Shown: positions 11,778 to 23,720 of the stretch, piece by piece
Numbering within the stretch: position 1 is the first letter of the stretch
Layout: each line of letters starts with the position of its first letter
Source: Effrenium voratum
Taxonomy: Eukaryota; Sar; Dinophyceae; Suessiales; Symbiodiniaceae
NCBI GenBank assembly: GCA_963377175.1
Contig: CAUJNA010000446.1
Span: 305,435-369,434 of the forward strand
Reading direction: 5' to 3'
DNA length: 64,000 nt
The notes under the pieces: generated by a model
The model's database searches: none
What the model was told of the DNA's origin: nothing
The model's input: the letters and a program-made list of their open reading frames with translations, nothing else
Translations under genes and position numbers: made by a program

Positions 11778-12294
11778 CTGCATCACGGTAGCTCTCAGGG
11801 AAACAAAAGAAGACCAATATTTTTGGTCTCCCTCATCTTGAGCCACATTCGGTTTGGCTGACCTCGGGGCTCATTGAAAATGCTGCCCTGGAAGAGCAAC
11901 TCAGCCGACATCCAAAAGGCTTTCTACCAGGAAAAAACCAAGGTCCGGTGCATTTACCCCCCAAAGTCCTGGGCCAGGTTCATAGGTGCTCATCCTTGAA
12001 AAGAAACATCTCAACTCTGAAGGGAAAATGTAAGGGACGTAGCGTTGGTCAGAATAAAAGGCTGGGACCAAAGTGGAGTCTGAAAATCAGGGGACTCGCA
12101 AAGTAGTGGTTTAGCTTCGCCCTACCTAGTGATTTAATTGGTGGTTTGGTGTTCGGGTATGGTTTCTCATTAACCCTCTAAACAAGAAACAAGGATTCAA
12201 CACTCCAACTCACCAACCACCAAATGAGAGCGTTACCTGATCTTTGCTATTTGTTTAAGCCACTCGAAAAGGGCGACGTCCAAAAAACAACAAC

Positions 12295-12385
12295 TCACAC
12301 CCTCACACCCTCACACCCCACACCCCCACACCCCCACACCCCTACACCCCCATACCACCACCCCCACACCGTCCCTCACACACAT
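12295..12385. repeat. CACACC/CCCACA simple repeat
   Basis: CCCTCACAC, CCCCACAC and CCACCACC-type short tandem runs. Frames through it are artefactual. Confidence 0.8.
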
Positions 12386-12394
12386 GTGCATTTC

Positions 12395-12547
12395 CGTCAC
12401 GTCCCGTCAGGGCCTCGTGGTGCTCTTGTAGGGCTTTCAATGCCCCGGCGAAGTCGGTGTTCACCGACAGGGAGAGGCGCTGGCCCCGCTTCTTCGCCGA
12501 GCGCAGCACTCGGCACACCTCGGAACGGCGTGAGAAGCATTCGACGC
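12395..12547 (-). CDS. Aat-like transferase, N-proximal exon
   Basis: After acceptor CTGCCCCAG the minus strand reads VECFSRRSEVCRVLRSAKKR, then LSLSVNTDFAGALKALQEHH. Aat proteins have a conserved run: a short basic Ser-Arg-Ser segment, an Arg/Lys-rich helix, then a strand with Asn-X-(Asp/Ala)-Phe and a helix with a charged tail. All these elements are present here in order. It is the most Aat-like of the four exons. The donor is uncertain (GGAC|GTGACG or ACAT|GTGTGTG). Confidence 0.55.
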
Positions 12548-12655
12548 CTGGGGCAGCCTTGGTGTAGGGTAAGGGGTGGACTGATTTTGACGGATTGCAG
12601 GGGAATACATGGACTGATTTTAGGCGAAGAGGTGATTTTAGGGGAAGGGCTTTGT

Positions 12656-12793
12656 TCCAGGGGTACCTTCCATTTCCATTCTTTCCAGGCACCCTTCTTT
12701 CTAGAAATCAGAAAACCTCCGCAAACCCGTGGAAAACGGCATTGTTGTTTGAAAAGAACGACGGTTGAGAAGAATGGGGCATCAACCCCTAGA
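12656..12793. mobile_element. TIR element, family 2, with 5-bp target duplication
   Basis: A 138-bp segment with ends TCCAGGGGTACC and AACCCCTAGA (inverted) and the internal motif CATTCTTTCCAG near one end. TTTGT flanks it directly on both sides (12,651-12,655 and 12,794-12,798). A second copy in inverse orientation is at 42,125-42,249. It is non-coding and MITE-like. Confidence 0.7.
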
Positions 12794-13056
12794 TTTGTGT
12801 TCTTTTGGGGCAGAGGGAGGTGGACTGCAAACCACACCGTGGCAAAGGACCCCCTGTCTGAGGGGGCAACCTGGTGCTTCGTCGCACTACTGGAAGCTTG
12901 AAGCCCACACCTCATACAAGCGTCACTGGCTCTCCAGAGAGGAACTGGACGAACTTTCGAGTGCTGCGTTGTCTGACCAAATCTTGGAACCAGACATTGG
13001 CTTTACTTGGGGCGGTTCACCGAAAAAAGAAGAAGAAGAAAGGCCACCCTCCTTAT

Positions 13057-13169
13057 CTAGGTCCTCCAGTAGAGAGGTTGGAACAAGGGTGCCCTTTTTT
13101 CTGCAGTCTATTTTAGTAGGGGAACCCTCCCCAAAAAAAGGGGAGAGAAGGGCACTGCTGGGGACCTAG
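13057..13169. mobile_element. TIR element, family 1, TTAT duplication
   Basis: A 113-bp segment with ends CTAGGTCCTCCAGTAG and GCTGGGGACCTAG. The interior has CTGCAGTCTATTTTAGTAGG and an A-run followed by a G-rich block. Flanked by TTAT on both sides. Related copies are at 29,285-29,384, 42,569-42,680 and 46,185-46,303, with fragments at about 45,655-45,688 and 51,071-51,142. Confidence 0.7.
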
Positions 13170-13869
13170 TTATTCTCAAGGGAGATCTCAAGGATCTTCA
13201 CGGCTTGTGCTCATTTCTCTCCGTTTATCGATGGCATGCATTTGCTGGCAGGGCGCGTCCTTGAGGCGGTCCTTCCGCCTGCGCTCCCGCAGGAAGTCCT
13301 GACGAGGCTAAGCAATTTGCTTATAACCCTGGCAAGGGGACTAACCCCAGCTGCCCCAGTTATAGCCATGGTTGCACCCTACTCAGTTGGTGGAACACCC
13401 AAGTTGCAAAAGGTTCCCTGAAGCATACACGAAACGAGTCAATCTCATGGACCTGCTTGCTTTGGCGATTGGCAACACCTCTCTCTGGTCTCTGGTTGGG
13501 GGAGATCTAGGACAAGCTCAAGGTCATGGCAATCGAGTGGTCAACTGCATGGAATGATGCGTTTCAGGTGCTTGGAAGAGAACCTCCGGGAAAAGAACAA
13601 GAGCCGAGTGGCAGCTTGCGGCCGGAACTGCCAAGAACTCACATCCAAACCAGCAACTGAAGGTAGGACTGGGACCTTGAATTGGAAAAAGGAATCCCGC
13701 TGCTCCAGGTTCCAGAGCAAACAGCTCAGCTCAGCTGGCATCTCCTACCCACTAACAGGATGATAGAAAATGCGACCAGACTGATGAAATGCGAGTCAGG
13801 GTGGTCCTGCTTCATCCTACTTAAGAAAAAAAAACTGGTAGTCTTTAGGGCTTCGCCACCCCCGCCCGC

Positions 13870-13983
13870 CTGCCCGCCGGGTCCCAGACAACAGCCCTCG
13901 GCCGTCCTGGGGCGCGTGCAGCGGGAGGGACGCGCGGACCCGATCCAGCAGCACCACCAGCTTTGAGGACTCAGAGATCTCTC
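13870..13983 (-). CDS. Exon island (SSKLVVLLDRVRASLPLHAP)
   Basis: Acceptor CACTCCAG|GAGAG opens a frame EISESSKLVVLLDRVRASLP, followed by a Gly/Arg-rich tail. The first 30 codons look genuinely coding; the 3' end is unclear. GC content is far above the flanks. No family was recognised. It lies upstream (minus sense) of the Aat-like exons and could be part of the same or the preceding gene. Confidence 0.4.
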
Positions 13984-13999
13984 CTGGAGTGGGGCTATT

Positions 14000-15350
14000 G
14001 CGGGGCTAGGCGGGGGTATTTGAGAAGAAACCTAGGAGAAGGCATTCATCAGGCCTTACGCGGTGAATAAATTGGGGCTAGTAGGAGCTGGAAATAAAAG
14101 GTGGACCTTTTGGGACCTATATCCAAAAATGGACCAAGTCAGGGAAACTAAAAGGTTAAAGGTCGGCTTTGGGAAAGTGAATATCTCCGGAGAAGGCCTT
14201 AATAAGGTCTTACGCGGTGAATAAAGGGGCTATTCCAAAACGCAGGATGAGGCCTTAATAAGGCCTTATTAATATTAATAAGGGATAGCCCCCTCCCCAT
14301 CGCCTGTGTTAGGGGTTCATGATCTCCCGAATCACACATTCCCAAAGTTCTTGACAAATCAAAGGATCTTTGACAGGGTTGCTCCAACCAATAATGGAAC
14401 CTCAAAGGGATCCGGTCGCTTGAAGGGGAAAATGGTCCAAACCAGGACCCACCGAAAGTCAGGTTGTATGTTGATTGGTGGGAGGGAACCTTCTTTCGGT
14501 TTCCCTTTGAAGGGTTGCTGAACCGCATCGCCAGGACCCGATGCAGTCGAACTCACACCACCTGAAGCCATTTTCATTGGGGCTATGTTTATTCCTGGGG
14601 TGAAGCGGTCAAACATTTGGCCACACAAACCATGTACAGGTCCGCTTGGACCGATAGATTTGGACCAATCAATTGATCACCCGGATCGCCAAGTCCCAAA
14701 AACAGCCTTTCAGGAACCCTGGGCTGTGCAAAGTCTCTTCAAAAGCCTCCAACACCTTGGTATCTCCGCTGTGGCTCCATGGGCTCGCGCAACTTGGGGT
14801 ACCCGTCCGCTTGTCCGCCCGCCAGTTGTCAGCCCGCCGGTCTCAGGTCTCCCCGCTTTGGAAGAAACAAGACAGACTCTGCATGGCGACGCGACATCCC
14901 TTCGCACTCTGAAAGCACATGAGAAACCAACTGGTTTTCTGAAGGTACTTACGGGGAATCGAACCGTTGGGTTCCGGGAATCTTCGTGCTGATTGGGATT
15001 CGAATCAGGCTGAATATCAGTTTGGGCACATCGTTCTTCCGGGGGTTTGTTCGGTGGATGTCACAGAAGTTCCGGTGGAATGGACTCCCACTAAAACCAA
15101 CAACGGAACATCAACCTAGCATTCCTTTCAGCAAATGGAGAACGGTACCCTCAAAACCGACACGACAAGCCAACGGAAGGCCCACAAGCAAGTGGAACAT
15201 CAGAAAGAATTATTTTCAGCACATGGAAGCCCCTCCAACTTGCCTCCCTTGCCTTGCAACTCCACCGGTGCACTCTGCAATTCCAAGGCTTGCAGGTTGC
15301 ACCGGTGCCACCAAAAACCCACCCCCGCCTTAGGCCCTTTCTTCATTTTT
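14000..15350. other. Non-coding stretch
   Basis: Contains a twice-repeated motif GCCTTA..AGG(C/T)CTTACGCGGTGAATAAA (about 14,041-14,072 and 14,193-14,226). No exon could be supported. Confidence 0.4.
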
Positions 15351-15362
15351 CAGCGCTCCTTG

Positions 15363-15495
15363 GGCGGAGACATAGCCCAACCCCAAGCTCAGGGAGCTGT
15401 GCACGGCCGCCAGCACCTCTTGGACTCCCGGGTCTCGGCTGTGGATTTCGAAGGGCGCCATGGGGTTGCCCACGCCTCGGATGTGACTCACCCGC
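15363..15495 (-). CDS. Exon island (NPMAPFEIHSRDPGVQEVLA)
   Basis: The minus strand reads VSHIRGVGNPMAPFEIHSRD, then PGVQEVLAAVHSSLSLGLGY. The composition is convincing, with a helix-like C-terminal half. Splice limits are not sharp. The family 4 repeat (15,519-15,628) abuts the upstream side. Function not recognised. Confidence 0.45.
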
Positions 15496-15518
15496 TTCCC
15501 CGGAGTCACGTTTGTACT

Positions 15519-15628
15519 CGGTTGCGAAATCTGCTCCCCTGCTAAAAGTGAATAACTTTTTTTGGAATAATGGAAAACCCATTAGTTGGCACAAAGTTAA
15601 AGTCCTAACATCCAAGCAACATGCACCA
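15519..15628. repeat. Dispersed repeat family 4
   Basis: Shares CTGCTCCCCTGCTAAAAGTG..TAACTTTT and AAAGTCCTAACATCCAAGCA with segments at 282-410, 988-1,091 and 10,110-10,197. Fold-back cores at about 112-145 and 52,425-52,480 carry a related CTAAAAGT..ACTTTTAG palindrome. Likely a MITE-like family. Confidence 0.6.
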
Positions 15629-16264
15629 AAGTTTAGAGGCCCGAACTCATCCCCAAGGTGGATGGAGGAACCGCTAAAAGCTCCAGATTCACATCCCTAA
15701 AAGCCCAAGACCTCATGGTTGGTGGTTTGTCTGGGAGTCAAAGGAGGAGCCCCTGGCACTCTTGCGGAAGGTAAATGGGAAACCACCCCTGAACCACTAA
15801 ACCACCAATCCAATCACCAAAATCACCAACTAGCGGGAGGGCTGACTAACCCCTAAATGAACATGGAACGGAAAGCGCAGCAAACACAGTTTGGAGGAAT
15901 TTCCAACATGTGAATTAATTCGCCTGTTTTTGATAACAACCATCTTCTTCAGAAGGCCCCTGATAAGATTGTTTGGCTTCCAGGCTCCCAGCTTCCTTTT
16001 GTGGTTGTTCCCTTGATGAAGGGTATGCCCCACTTTGGGGCCCGAAAGCTTGCACCCTGAATAAACACAAAAGAATGATGGGAACCCCAGATTTGTATAT
16101 CGATCCTACACCCGCTCACTTCCACTAACAGGGACGCCCCAAAGAAGGCTCAAACAGCTCATCTCACACATTCGGACAGCAACCTTTCACCAACTAAAAC
16201 CCAAAAAACCTAAGCCCACCACCTTTCACCAACGAAAAAAACCTGCAACCTGCAACCGGCACAT

Positions 16265-16351
16265 GGCCGGTGTCGGTGAGGCGCTGATCTGCTCATCTAC
16301 CAGGCTCTCCAACCACCGCGTCACCTTGGACTGCGCCACGGCAAAGGAGGC
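16265..16351 (-). CDS. Exon island (ASFAVAQSKVTRWLESLVDE)
   Basis: Acceptor TTGACAG|GCC is followed by ASFAVAQSKVTRWLESLVDE and a short Ser/Pro tail. An internal GCCTG|GTAGATG could be the true donor. The amphipathic helix with Trp is typical of a structured domain; family unknown. Confidence 0.45.
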
Positions 16352-16984
16352 CTGTCAAGCAGGTGGGGGTTGGGTGGGGGGGGTGGGGGTGGGGGTTGGG
16401 GTGGGGTGGGGCGGGGCTGGGTAGGTCGCCCAGGACGCATCCCATCCATGGTCTATAATTATAATGGTCCTGCCCGTAAAATCATGATTGCGTCCCTTGT
16501 GGTGGTTCCAGGGCGGCAGACACCTGGGTTCATCTCCAGGCTGGGGTGTGAAGAAACCTTCACACAATTTTGGTCTTAGGAGTTGTGTTTCAGGGGTCGT
16601 TGATCGTTGGTGTGTGTGTGTGTCAAAAAATAGGCTTTCCCTTTTCTTTTCCTCTCAAAAAACCCAACTGAAAAACGCCACCCTCAAACTCAAAGACCCA
16701 CACGTCCAGTCTCCAAGATTCTTTGACAGGATGTGTGGAAAAAATAAGGATTCCCTGAACCCCGCCAAAGGTAACCTGGGCTTTAAGATGGTTTCTACCC
16801 CCAAACCGAAGCTACCCGGCCGGCTTAATGGACAACAGGCCACTATGTAGCCCATCTGAAGGTATTCATCCGGGAGAGGAAAAAGTCTCTCCGGTTTCAG
16901 AGTCGCAGTGGTTTCCCTTTCGTTTAAAGCCTATAAATCCATATGTAGCCCATACGGCCATTTTCAGCGGCTGAATCATGCCTG

Positions 16985-17090
16985 GGGCTGCAGCGTGGTC
17001 ATGGCTTCCGTGGTCTCAGCCCGGCCCGGCGCTTGAGCACCGCCGTAGGACTCCGCCATGCTAGCCTCAGAGCAACATACGTCGCTGAGG
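16985..17090 (-). CDS. Possible first exon (MAESYGGAQAPGRAETTEAM)
   Basis: The minus strand has GCCTCAG followed by a frame in which an ATG (about 17,060) opens MAESYGGAQAPGRAETTEAM and runs to a GC-type donor (CCCCAG|GCATGA). It could be an initiating exon of a minus-strand gene or an internal exon. An AT microsatellite lies just upstream at 17,105-17,131. Confidence 0.4.
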
Positions 17091-17579
17091 CCCAGGGCAT
17101 ATCTACATACATATATATATATATATATATGGTAACTTCCCTTTTCATCTAGAGACTTTGGATAGTTGGCCACATGGAAGGAGCCCCAAGACCCACGCCC
17201 CAAGATAATTTGTACAGTACTGCTTAGTGATTTCCAGGCACCCCAATTTTGAACCCAATTTTGACCATCTAGCTGCACCTGCATCTGGACATGTGACTGC
17301 CCCTTCTTCCATCTACAGCGCTTGCAAGCGCTTTGAAGCACTTTGGGATGCAAGACTCAAGATTCAAGATTCCCAGAACTCTAGATCTGGAATCTTGAAT
17401 CCAGCCTGTTGTTTAGTCATCCCTTGCCCTTTGCTGACCTCCGTTGCCCGCATATGCTTTCACCTTTGTAAGATCAAGTGGCCATCATGTCAGCCACATA
17501 GCCGCCACCTCCTCCTGGCAGGATGCTAAGAGTGTCTCAGCTTCTACTCCCAGCCACAAAAATCGCAGAAATAGGTGTC

Positions 17580-17890
17580 CAACAAACCGGGCCCCGGGGA
17601 GCAAACCACCAATCCAAGTCACCAGTCACAGCGCGCCGCCGGTTTTGCTTTCGACGCTGCTTTACAGCCGTCGAGCCCCGATCGGGGCCCCACGCTGCAA
17701 TCGGTGTTTGACCGGGGCCCGGGAGCAAACCACCAATCCAAGCCACCAATCATAGCGCGCAGCCGGTCTTGCTTAGGATGTCGCTTTGGCTGGTAAGGTG
17801 GGGCCCGACGGCTGATCGGACTCTGCCAGCGAGCCCCGATCGGGGCCCGACGGCCCAATCGGGGCCTGACCAAGACCTGGGAAGCTCCAA
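17580..17890. repeat. GGGGCCCGAC / CAAACCACCAATCCAAGCCAC repeat block
   Basis: GC-rich degenerate tandem motif (GATCGGGGCCCGACGGC..CAATC) mixed with a recurrent AGCAAACCACCAATCCAAG module. The same modules occur at 19,970-20,170 and 21,010-21,540. Confidence 0.75.
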
Positions 17891-17924
17891 ACTACCAATC
17901 CAACCCACCGCCGCCTTGTGAAAC

Positions 17925-18790
17925 CCTTCTCGTGGAATCCTTGCAGTATGAAACACTTGTGGACCTTACCTCAGGACTGCGCTGTCCTCGTCTTGTGGAA
18001 CCCTTTTGGAACCCTGTGCCCGCAGCCCTCGTGGAGCCCTTGGAACCCAAAGCCCACCGGGCCACGTTGTCTGACCCCGTGAGCAAGTGTTTGCAATGAA
18101 AGTGCGCTGAAAACCATTGATTTTCGGTTTTGCTTAGCGTTCCGCCCGTGAGCAAAACCCGCGTAAAACCCTGATAGAACCCTAGTTGAACCCTCGTGGA
18201 ACCTTACCTCAATCCGGACCACCCCGCAGGCTCATGAAACCCTGGTGGAACCCTGGTGGAATTTTGGTGGAACCCCAAATCAACTCTGGTAGAACCCTGG
18301 TCAAACTCTGGTGCTGGTGGAAACTCTGGTGGAATTTCGTGGAACCTTACTTCAGGACTGCCCGCCACCCCGCAGCCCTTGCAGAACTTCGTGGTGAAAG
18401 TGCGCCCAAACCTTTGACTTTCGGATTTTGCTTAGTGTTCCGCCCATGAGCAAACCCTCGCTGGTGGAACCCTAGTTGAACCCTTGTGGAACCTTCGGAA
18501 CCCTGATGGAACCCTGGTACGAGGGTTCCACCAGAGCTCCGGGGTGGCCCTGGGGAGGTAAGGGTTTGCAGGGTTCCACAAAGTTCCACAAGGGTCCACC
18601 GCGATTGGTTTCACCACTTCTACAGGTTCCGCAAGGGTTGTTCTACAAGGGTTTTCAAAAGGTTCTACAAGCGTTTTGCACTGGGCTCCACGAGGCTGAG
18701 GTAACGTTCTACAAGGCTCCACAAGGCCTCCACAAATTTGCTCTGGAGGTAAGCAATGCGTCCTTCGCCGTCTCAAAAGCCATTGGAGCA
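17925..18790. repeat. TGGAACCCTGG minisatellite, block 1
   Basis: Degenerate tandem units of about 11-12 bp (GTGGAACCCTG) with interspersed CACCCCGCAGCCCTTGCAGAA modules. Near 18,530 the motif switches strand (GGTTCCACAAG), so the block contains an inverted half. Confidence 0.8.
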
Positions 18791-18849
18791 CTAAATTGAT
18801 TGCTCAGGAGATCGCCTTGCTCATGGGCGGAACACTAAGCAAAACCGAA

Positions 18850-19275
18850 CGTTTTCAAGACACGGCCCAAAACAATAGGTGTCCGAAAGTATGTGGTTTG
18901 GGGCAAACTCCCAGATTGGGACACCTAAAAAAAAGGTTTCCAAGACGCGGCCCAAAACAATAGGTGTCCGAAAGTATGTGGTTTGGGGTGGGCAACCTAA
19001 AAAAAAAGAAGTGGTTTTCGTTCAAGACACGGCCCAAAACAATAGGTGTCCGAAAGTATGTGGTTTGGGGCGGGCAAACCCCCAGTTTGGGACACCAAAA
19101 ACAAATTTTCAAGACACACCCCAAAACAATAGGTGTCCGAAAGTATGTGGTTTGGGGCGGGCAAACCCCCAGTTTGGGACACCTAAAAAAGTGTTTTCAA
19201 GACACGGCCCCAAACAATAGGTGTCCGAAAGTATGTGGTTTTGCGGTGGGCAAGCCCCCAGTTTGGGACACCTAC
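18850..19275. repeat. 85-bp tandem repeat, about five units
   Basis: Units contain CAAGACACGGCCCAAAACAA, TAGGTGTCCGAAAGTATGTG and CCCAGTTTGGGACACC. They recur at about 84-86 bp spacing. Long frames here are repeat artefacts. Confidence 0.85.
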
Positions 19276-19829
19276 GGCGTCTGCAAATACATGCCCGGAC
19301 AGCTAAATAGGTGAACTTGTATTTTATACTAGGTCCGCAGCAGAAACGCCGGGCCCAGCCAGCAAATAAACAAAAGGAAGTTAAACTGAAGTTAAACTGG
19401 TGTTTTGTACTAGGTCCGATTGGCAAGCGCCCGGCCGGACCAGTTCACAAAACATCCGGAGTATTAAAACAGGTGGGAGTTGAAAGGTCGCATGGAGCCC
19501 AAAAGGTTGGAATCTATCTTTGGGAAGCTTAGAGAGCTCTTGGATTGGATTCTGGACATTGGCACGAAGGCTCAAGCACCGTGATGTTGGAGGGCTTGGG
19601 TTGGCGCCCTTAGGGTGGACCCGTGACTTTAGCTGCAACAATGGGAACTTAACGATGAAGGATGAGGCACTGGTAGGTTGGATGTTGAAAGGTTGGTTTT
19701 GAGCACACTTTCGCTGTATAGACTTGCTCACGGGCTCAGAGGCAAAGCAGATCAGGTTGTTGCGGGACTCAGCGCGCAGCAGAGTAAATGCTTGGCATGA
19801 CTCGTACTGCTTGGCGGGCTTTGGGTTCC

Positions 19830-22800
19830 AAGGGTTCCGCGAAGCTGCAAGGGCTATGGGGCAGCCCTGAGGCAAGGTTCCACAGGGTTCCACAGTCCAT
19901 AACAAGGGTTCCACAAGGTATCCACCAGGTTCTGCAACAAGGGTTTCACACTGAGTTCCACGAAGGTTCCAGGGCAATCGGGGCCCGACGGCCCAATCGG
20001 GGCCCGACCGGGGGCGGGGAGCAAACCACCAAGCCAAGCCACCAATCATAGCGCACTGCTTTGCTGCTAAGGGACAGCCGTCGGGCCCCTGCGCCGTCGG
20101 GGCGGGGCCCGACGCTGCAATCGAAGCCCGACCGGGGCCCGGGGAGCAAACCACCAATCCAAGACACCAGTCACAGCGCGCCGCCGGCTTTGCTTTAGAT
20201 GCTGCTTTAAAGCAAACCCTGCCTGGTGCAACTCTGGTGCAACCCTGATAAAACCCTGGTGAAAGCCGCTGGTGGAACCATCGTGGAACCATCGTGGCGC
20301 CTTGCTTCAGGACTGCCCGGGCCACCCCGCAGCCCTTGCATAAACTGTGGCAGCCCTTGCAGAAGCTCGTGGAACCGTCGTGGGGCTCTGGTGGAACCCT
20401 GGTTGTGGAACCCTGGTGGAACCCACAGCCCTTGCGAACAGCTGGTGGAACCCGCCCCGGACCACCCCGCAGCCCTTGCAAGAACCGAACTCTGGTGGAA
20501 CCCGCCCCGGACCACCCCGCAGCCCTTGCAGAACCTCGTGGAACCCTGGTGCAACCTTGGTGGAACCCTGGTGGAGAACCTCGTCGAACCCTGGTGAAAC
20601 CTTCGTGGAACCCTGGTGGAACCCGCCCCGGACCACACCCGCAGCCCTTGCAGAACCTCGTGGAACCCTGGTCAAACCTTGGTGGAACCTTGGTGGAACC
20701 CGCCCCGGACCACCCCGCAGCCCTTGCAGAACCTCGTGGAACCCTGGTGAAACCTTGGTGGAACCCTGGTGGAACCCTGGTGGAACCTCACCTCAGGGCC
20801 GCCCCGGACCACCCCGGAGCCTATCTGGGCTCCCGTAGCCTGAATAAAAATAAGCTCAGGTGATATCCCCCAGCATGTGGAACCCTGGTGGAACCCTGGT
20901 GGAACCCTTCAGCTGTTGGGGAAAAAGAGAACAAATAACTCCCAGAAACGCCCCGGGACCATCCTTGCCGGTGTTGCTGAGGATGCCGCCTTGTAAAGCA
21001 AAGCTACGAGTGACAGCGCAATCTCGCCCTGATCGGGGCCCGACGGCGCAATCGGGGCCCGATCAGGGCGCGACGGCGCAAGCGGGGGGGGTTCGACGGC
21101 GCAATCGGGGCCCGATCGGGGCCCGACGGTGCAATCGGGCCCCGATCGTCCCGTGGTGCAACCCCAGCCACCCATAATATAGCTCAACGCCGGTGACCCT
21201 TGGCATGCGAAAGGCAACTCTATCTATAGCAAAACTAGGCGATGCCAGCTTGGTACAATTGACGGGGCCCGACTGAGTCGGGCCCCGATCGGGGCCCGAC
21301 GGCGCAATCGGGGCCCGATTGGGGCCCGGCGCAATCGGGGCCCGATCGGGGCCCGACGGTGCAATCGGGCCCGTGGTGCAACCCCAACATGCGGATTGCA
21401 AGTGCATCTATAGCAAAACTAGGCGATGCCAGCTTGGTACAATTGACGGGGCCCGACTGAGTTGGGCCCCGATCGGGGCGCGATGGCGCAATCCGATCGG
21501 GCCCAAAGGCCCCGACAGTGCAATCGGGCCCCGACCTACCCAGTGAACCTCGCAAACCGTTCTCACGCAACTTTCGTGGAGCTCAGCGTGAAACTTTGCT
21601 GGAACCTTTCCTCAGGGCTGCCGCATAGCTTTTGCAGAATTTGGTGTTTGACCTCATAGCCCTCGCAGCCTCGTGGAATTCTTGGAACCCAAAGCCCACC
21701 AAGCAGCAATGCCAAGCATTTACTCTGCTGCACCGTGAGTTCCGCAGCGACGTGATCTGATTTGCCACAAAGCCAACATTTGCCTGAGCAAGTGAGCACA
21801 CAAAACAGTGAAAGTGTGCCAAAAACCATTGATTTCGGTTTTGCTTAGTGTTCCGCCCATGAGCAAAGCGATCTTGATCCGATGGCTTTTCAGACGACGG
21901 GCGCACGACACACCCTTGGTGGAGCATTGTGGAGCCTTGTGGAACCCGTGTGGAATCCTTGCAGAGCTTTGTGGAACCCTGTGAAACCTCAGGGCCCACA
22001 GCCCTCGCAGAATCTTGTGGAACCCTGAAACGCAGCCCTCGCAGAACCTCGTGGGACCCTGCTAGACTGGAACCTTACCTTTCAAAACCTGTGGAATTCT
22101 GGTGGAATTCTCATGGAACATTACCTCAAACCAGCCCGGACCGCTGGTGGAACCCTAGTGAAACCCTGGTGGAACCCTCGTGGAACCTTCCCCGGACCAC
22201 CCTCGTCCGGAGCACGACGGGCTGGTGGAACCCTGGTTGGAACCCTCGTGGAACCGGTGGAGCCCTCGTGGAACCTTACCTCAAACCACCCAGACCAGCG
22301 GAACCCTCCTCAAACCACCCCCCGGACCACCCTGCAGCCCTGGCGGAACCCTTGTGAAACCTGCCTCAACCGCATCAAAGAAATTGGTGGAACCCTGATG
22401 GAACCCTCGTGGAACCTTACCTCAAACCAGCCCAGCCGCCGGAAGCCTGGTGGAACCCTGGTGGAACCCTGGTGGAACCCCTGGTGGAACCCTGGTGGAA
22501 TTTAGCTCAGGGTTGCCCCGAACCACCCCGGAGCCTATCTGGTCTGAGACCCCAAAGCTTTCAGCTGTTGGGGAATAAGCTCGGGCGATATCCCCAACCG
22601 TGCAATCTGGCCCGGTGAACCTCGCAAATCGTTCATGCAACTTTCGTGGAGCTCAGCGTGAAACTTTGTTGGAACCTTTCCTCAGGGCTGCCCCATAGCT
22701 TTTGCAGAACGTGGTGGAAACCTTGTGGAACGTTTTTGGAACCTTACCTCATAGCCCTTGCAGCCTCGTGGAATTCTTGGAAGCATCCTCCTCTGCTGCA

Positions 22801-23720
22801 CCGTGGGTCCCGCAGCGACGTGATCTGATTTGCCACAAAGCCAACATTTGCCTGAGCAAGTGGGCAAGTCAGAAAACAGTGAAAGTGTGCTAAAAGCCAT
22901 TGATTTCGGTTTTGCTTAGTGTTCCGCCCATGAGCAAAGCGATCTGGCTTTTCAGACGATGGGCGCACGACACATTGCTTCCCTCCACGAACCTTGCAGA
23001 ACACTTCTGGAACCCTTGGTGGAACATTGTGGAGCCTTGTGGAACCCGTGTGGAATCGTTGCAGAACTTTGTGGAACCCTGTGACACCTCAGGGTCCGCA
23101 GCCCTTGCAGAGTCTCGTGGAGCCCTGAACTCATAGAACCTTACCTCAAAGCACTCCGGGCCACCCCGCAGCCCACGCAGAACCTTGTGGAACCCTGCTA
23201 GAACCGTGCTGGAGACTTCATGGAACTGGTGGAATTCTCTGGTGGAACCCTGGAACCTTCCTCAAACCAGCCCGGACCCCGCAACCCTCGAAGAAATTGG
23301 TGGACCCTGGTGGAACCCTCGTCCGGAGCACAAAGGGCTGGTGGAACCTGGTGGAACCCTCGTGGAACCTTGTTTGAAACCACCCCGGACCAAGCCCTTG
23401 CAGATTGTGGAACCCTGGTGGAACCCTGGTGGGAATCTGGTGGAACCCTGGTGGAACCCTCGTGAAACCTTCCTCAAACCAGCCCGGACCACCCCGCAGC
23501 GCTTGAAGAAATTGCTGGAACCCTGGTGGAACCCTCGTGGAACCTTACATCCCGGACCACCCTGCAGCCCTGGTGGAACACTCGTGGAACCACCCCGGAC
23601 CACCCCGCAGCCCTCGCAGAAACCCTGGTGGAACCCTGGTGGAACCCTGGTGGAACCCTGGTGGAACCCTGGTAAAACCCTGGTGCCTGGTGGAACCCTG
23701 GTGGAACCTCAGCTCAGGGT
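19830..23720. repeat. TGGAACCCTGG / GGGGCCCGAC minisatellite field
   Basis: Nearly 4 kb of short tandem GTGGAACCCTG units punctuated by CCCGGACCACCCCGCAGCCC modules, with GGGGCCCGAC blocks at 19,970-20,170 and 21,010-21,540. A segment of about 500 bp is duplicated: 21,540-22,080 and 22,610-23,130 share the order of modules, including TTTGCTTAGTGTTCCGCCCA. Large open frames on both strands result from the repeat and are not genes. Confidence 0.85.

Noticed and set aside
16930..16980. Dinoflagellate spliced-leader-like sequence (GTAGCCCATACGGCCATTTT)
   Set aside because: Resembles only parts of the spliced leader; no full 22-nt match, and no donor site in the right place.
20207..20863. Overlapping open frames rich in Trp-Asn-Pro-Gly or Gly-Phe-His
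   Set aside because: Translation of the TGGAACCCTGG minisatellite; open in many frames because the unit lacks stops.
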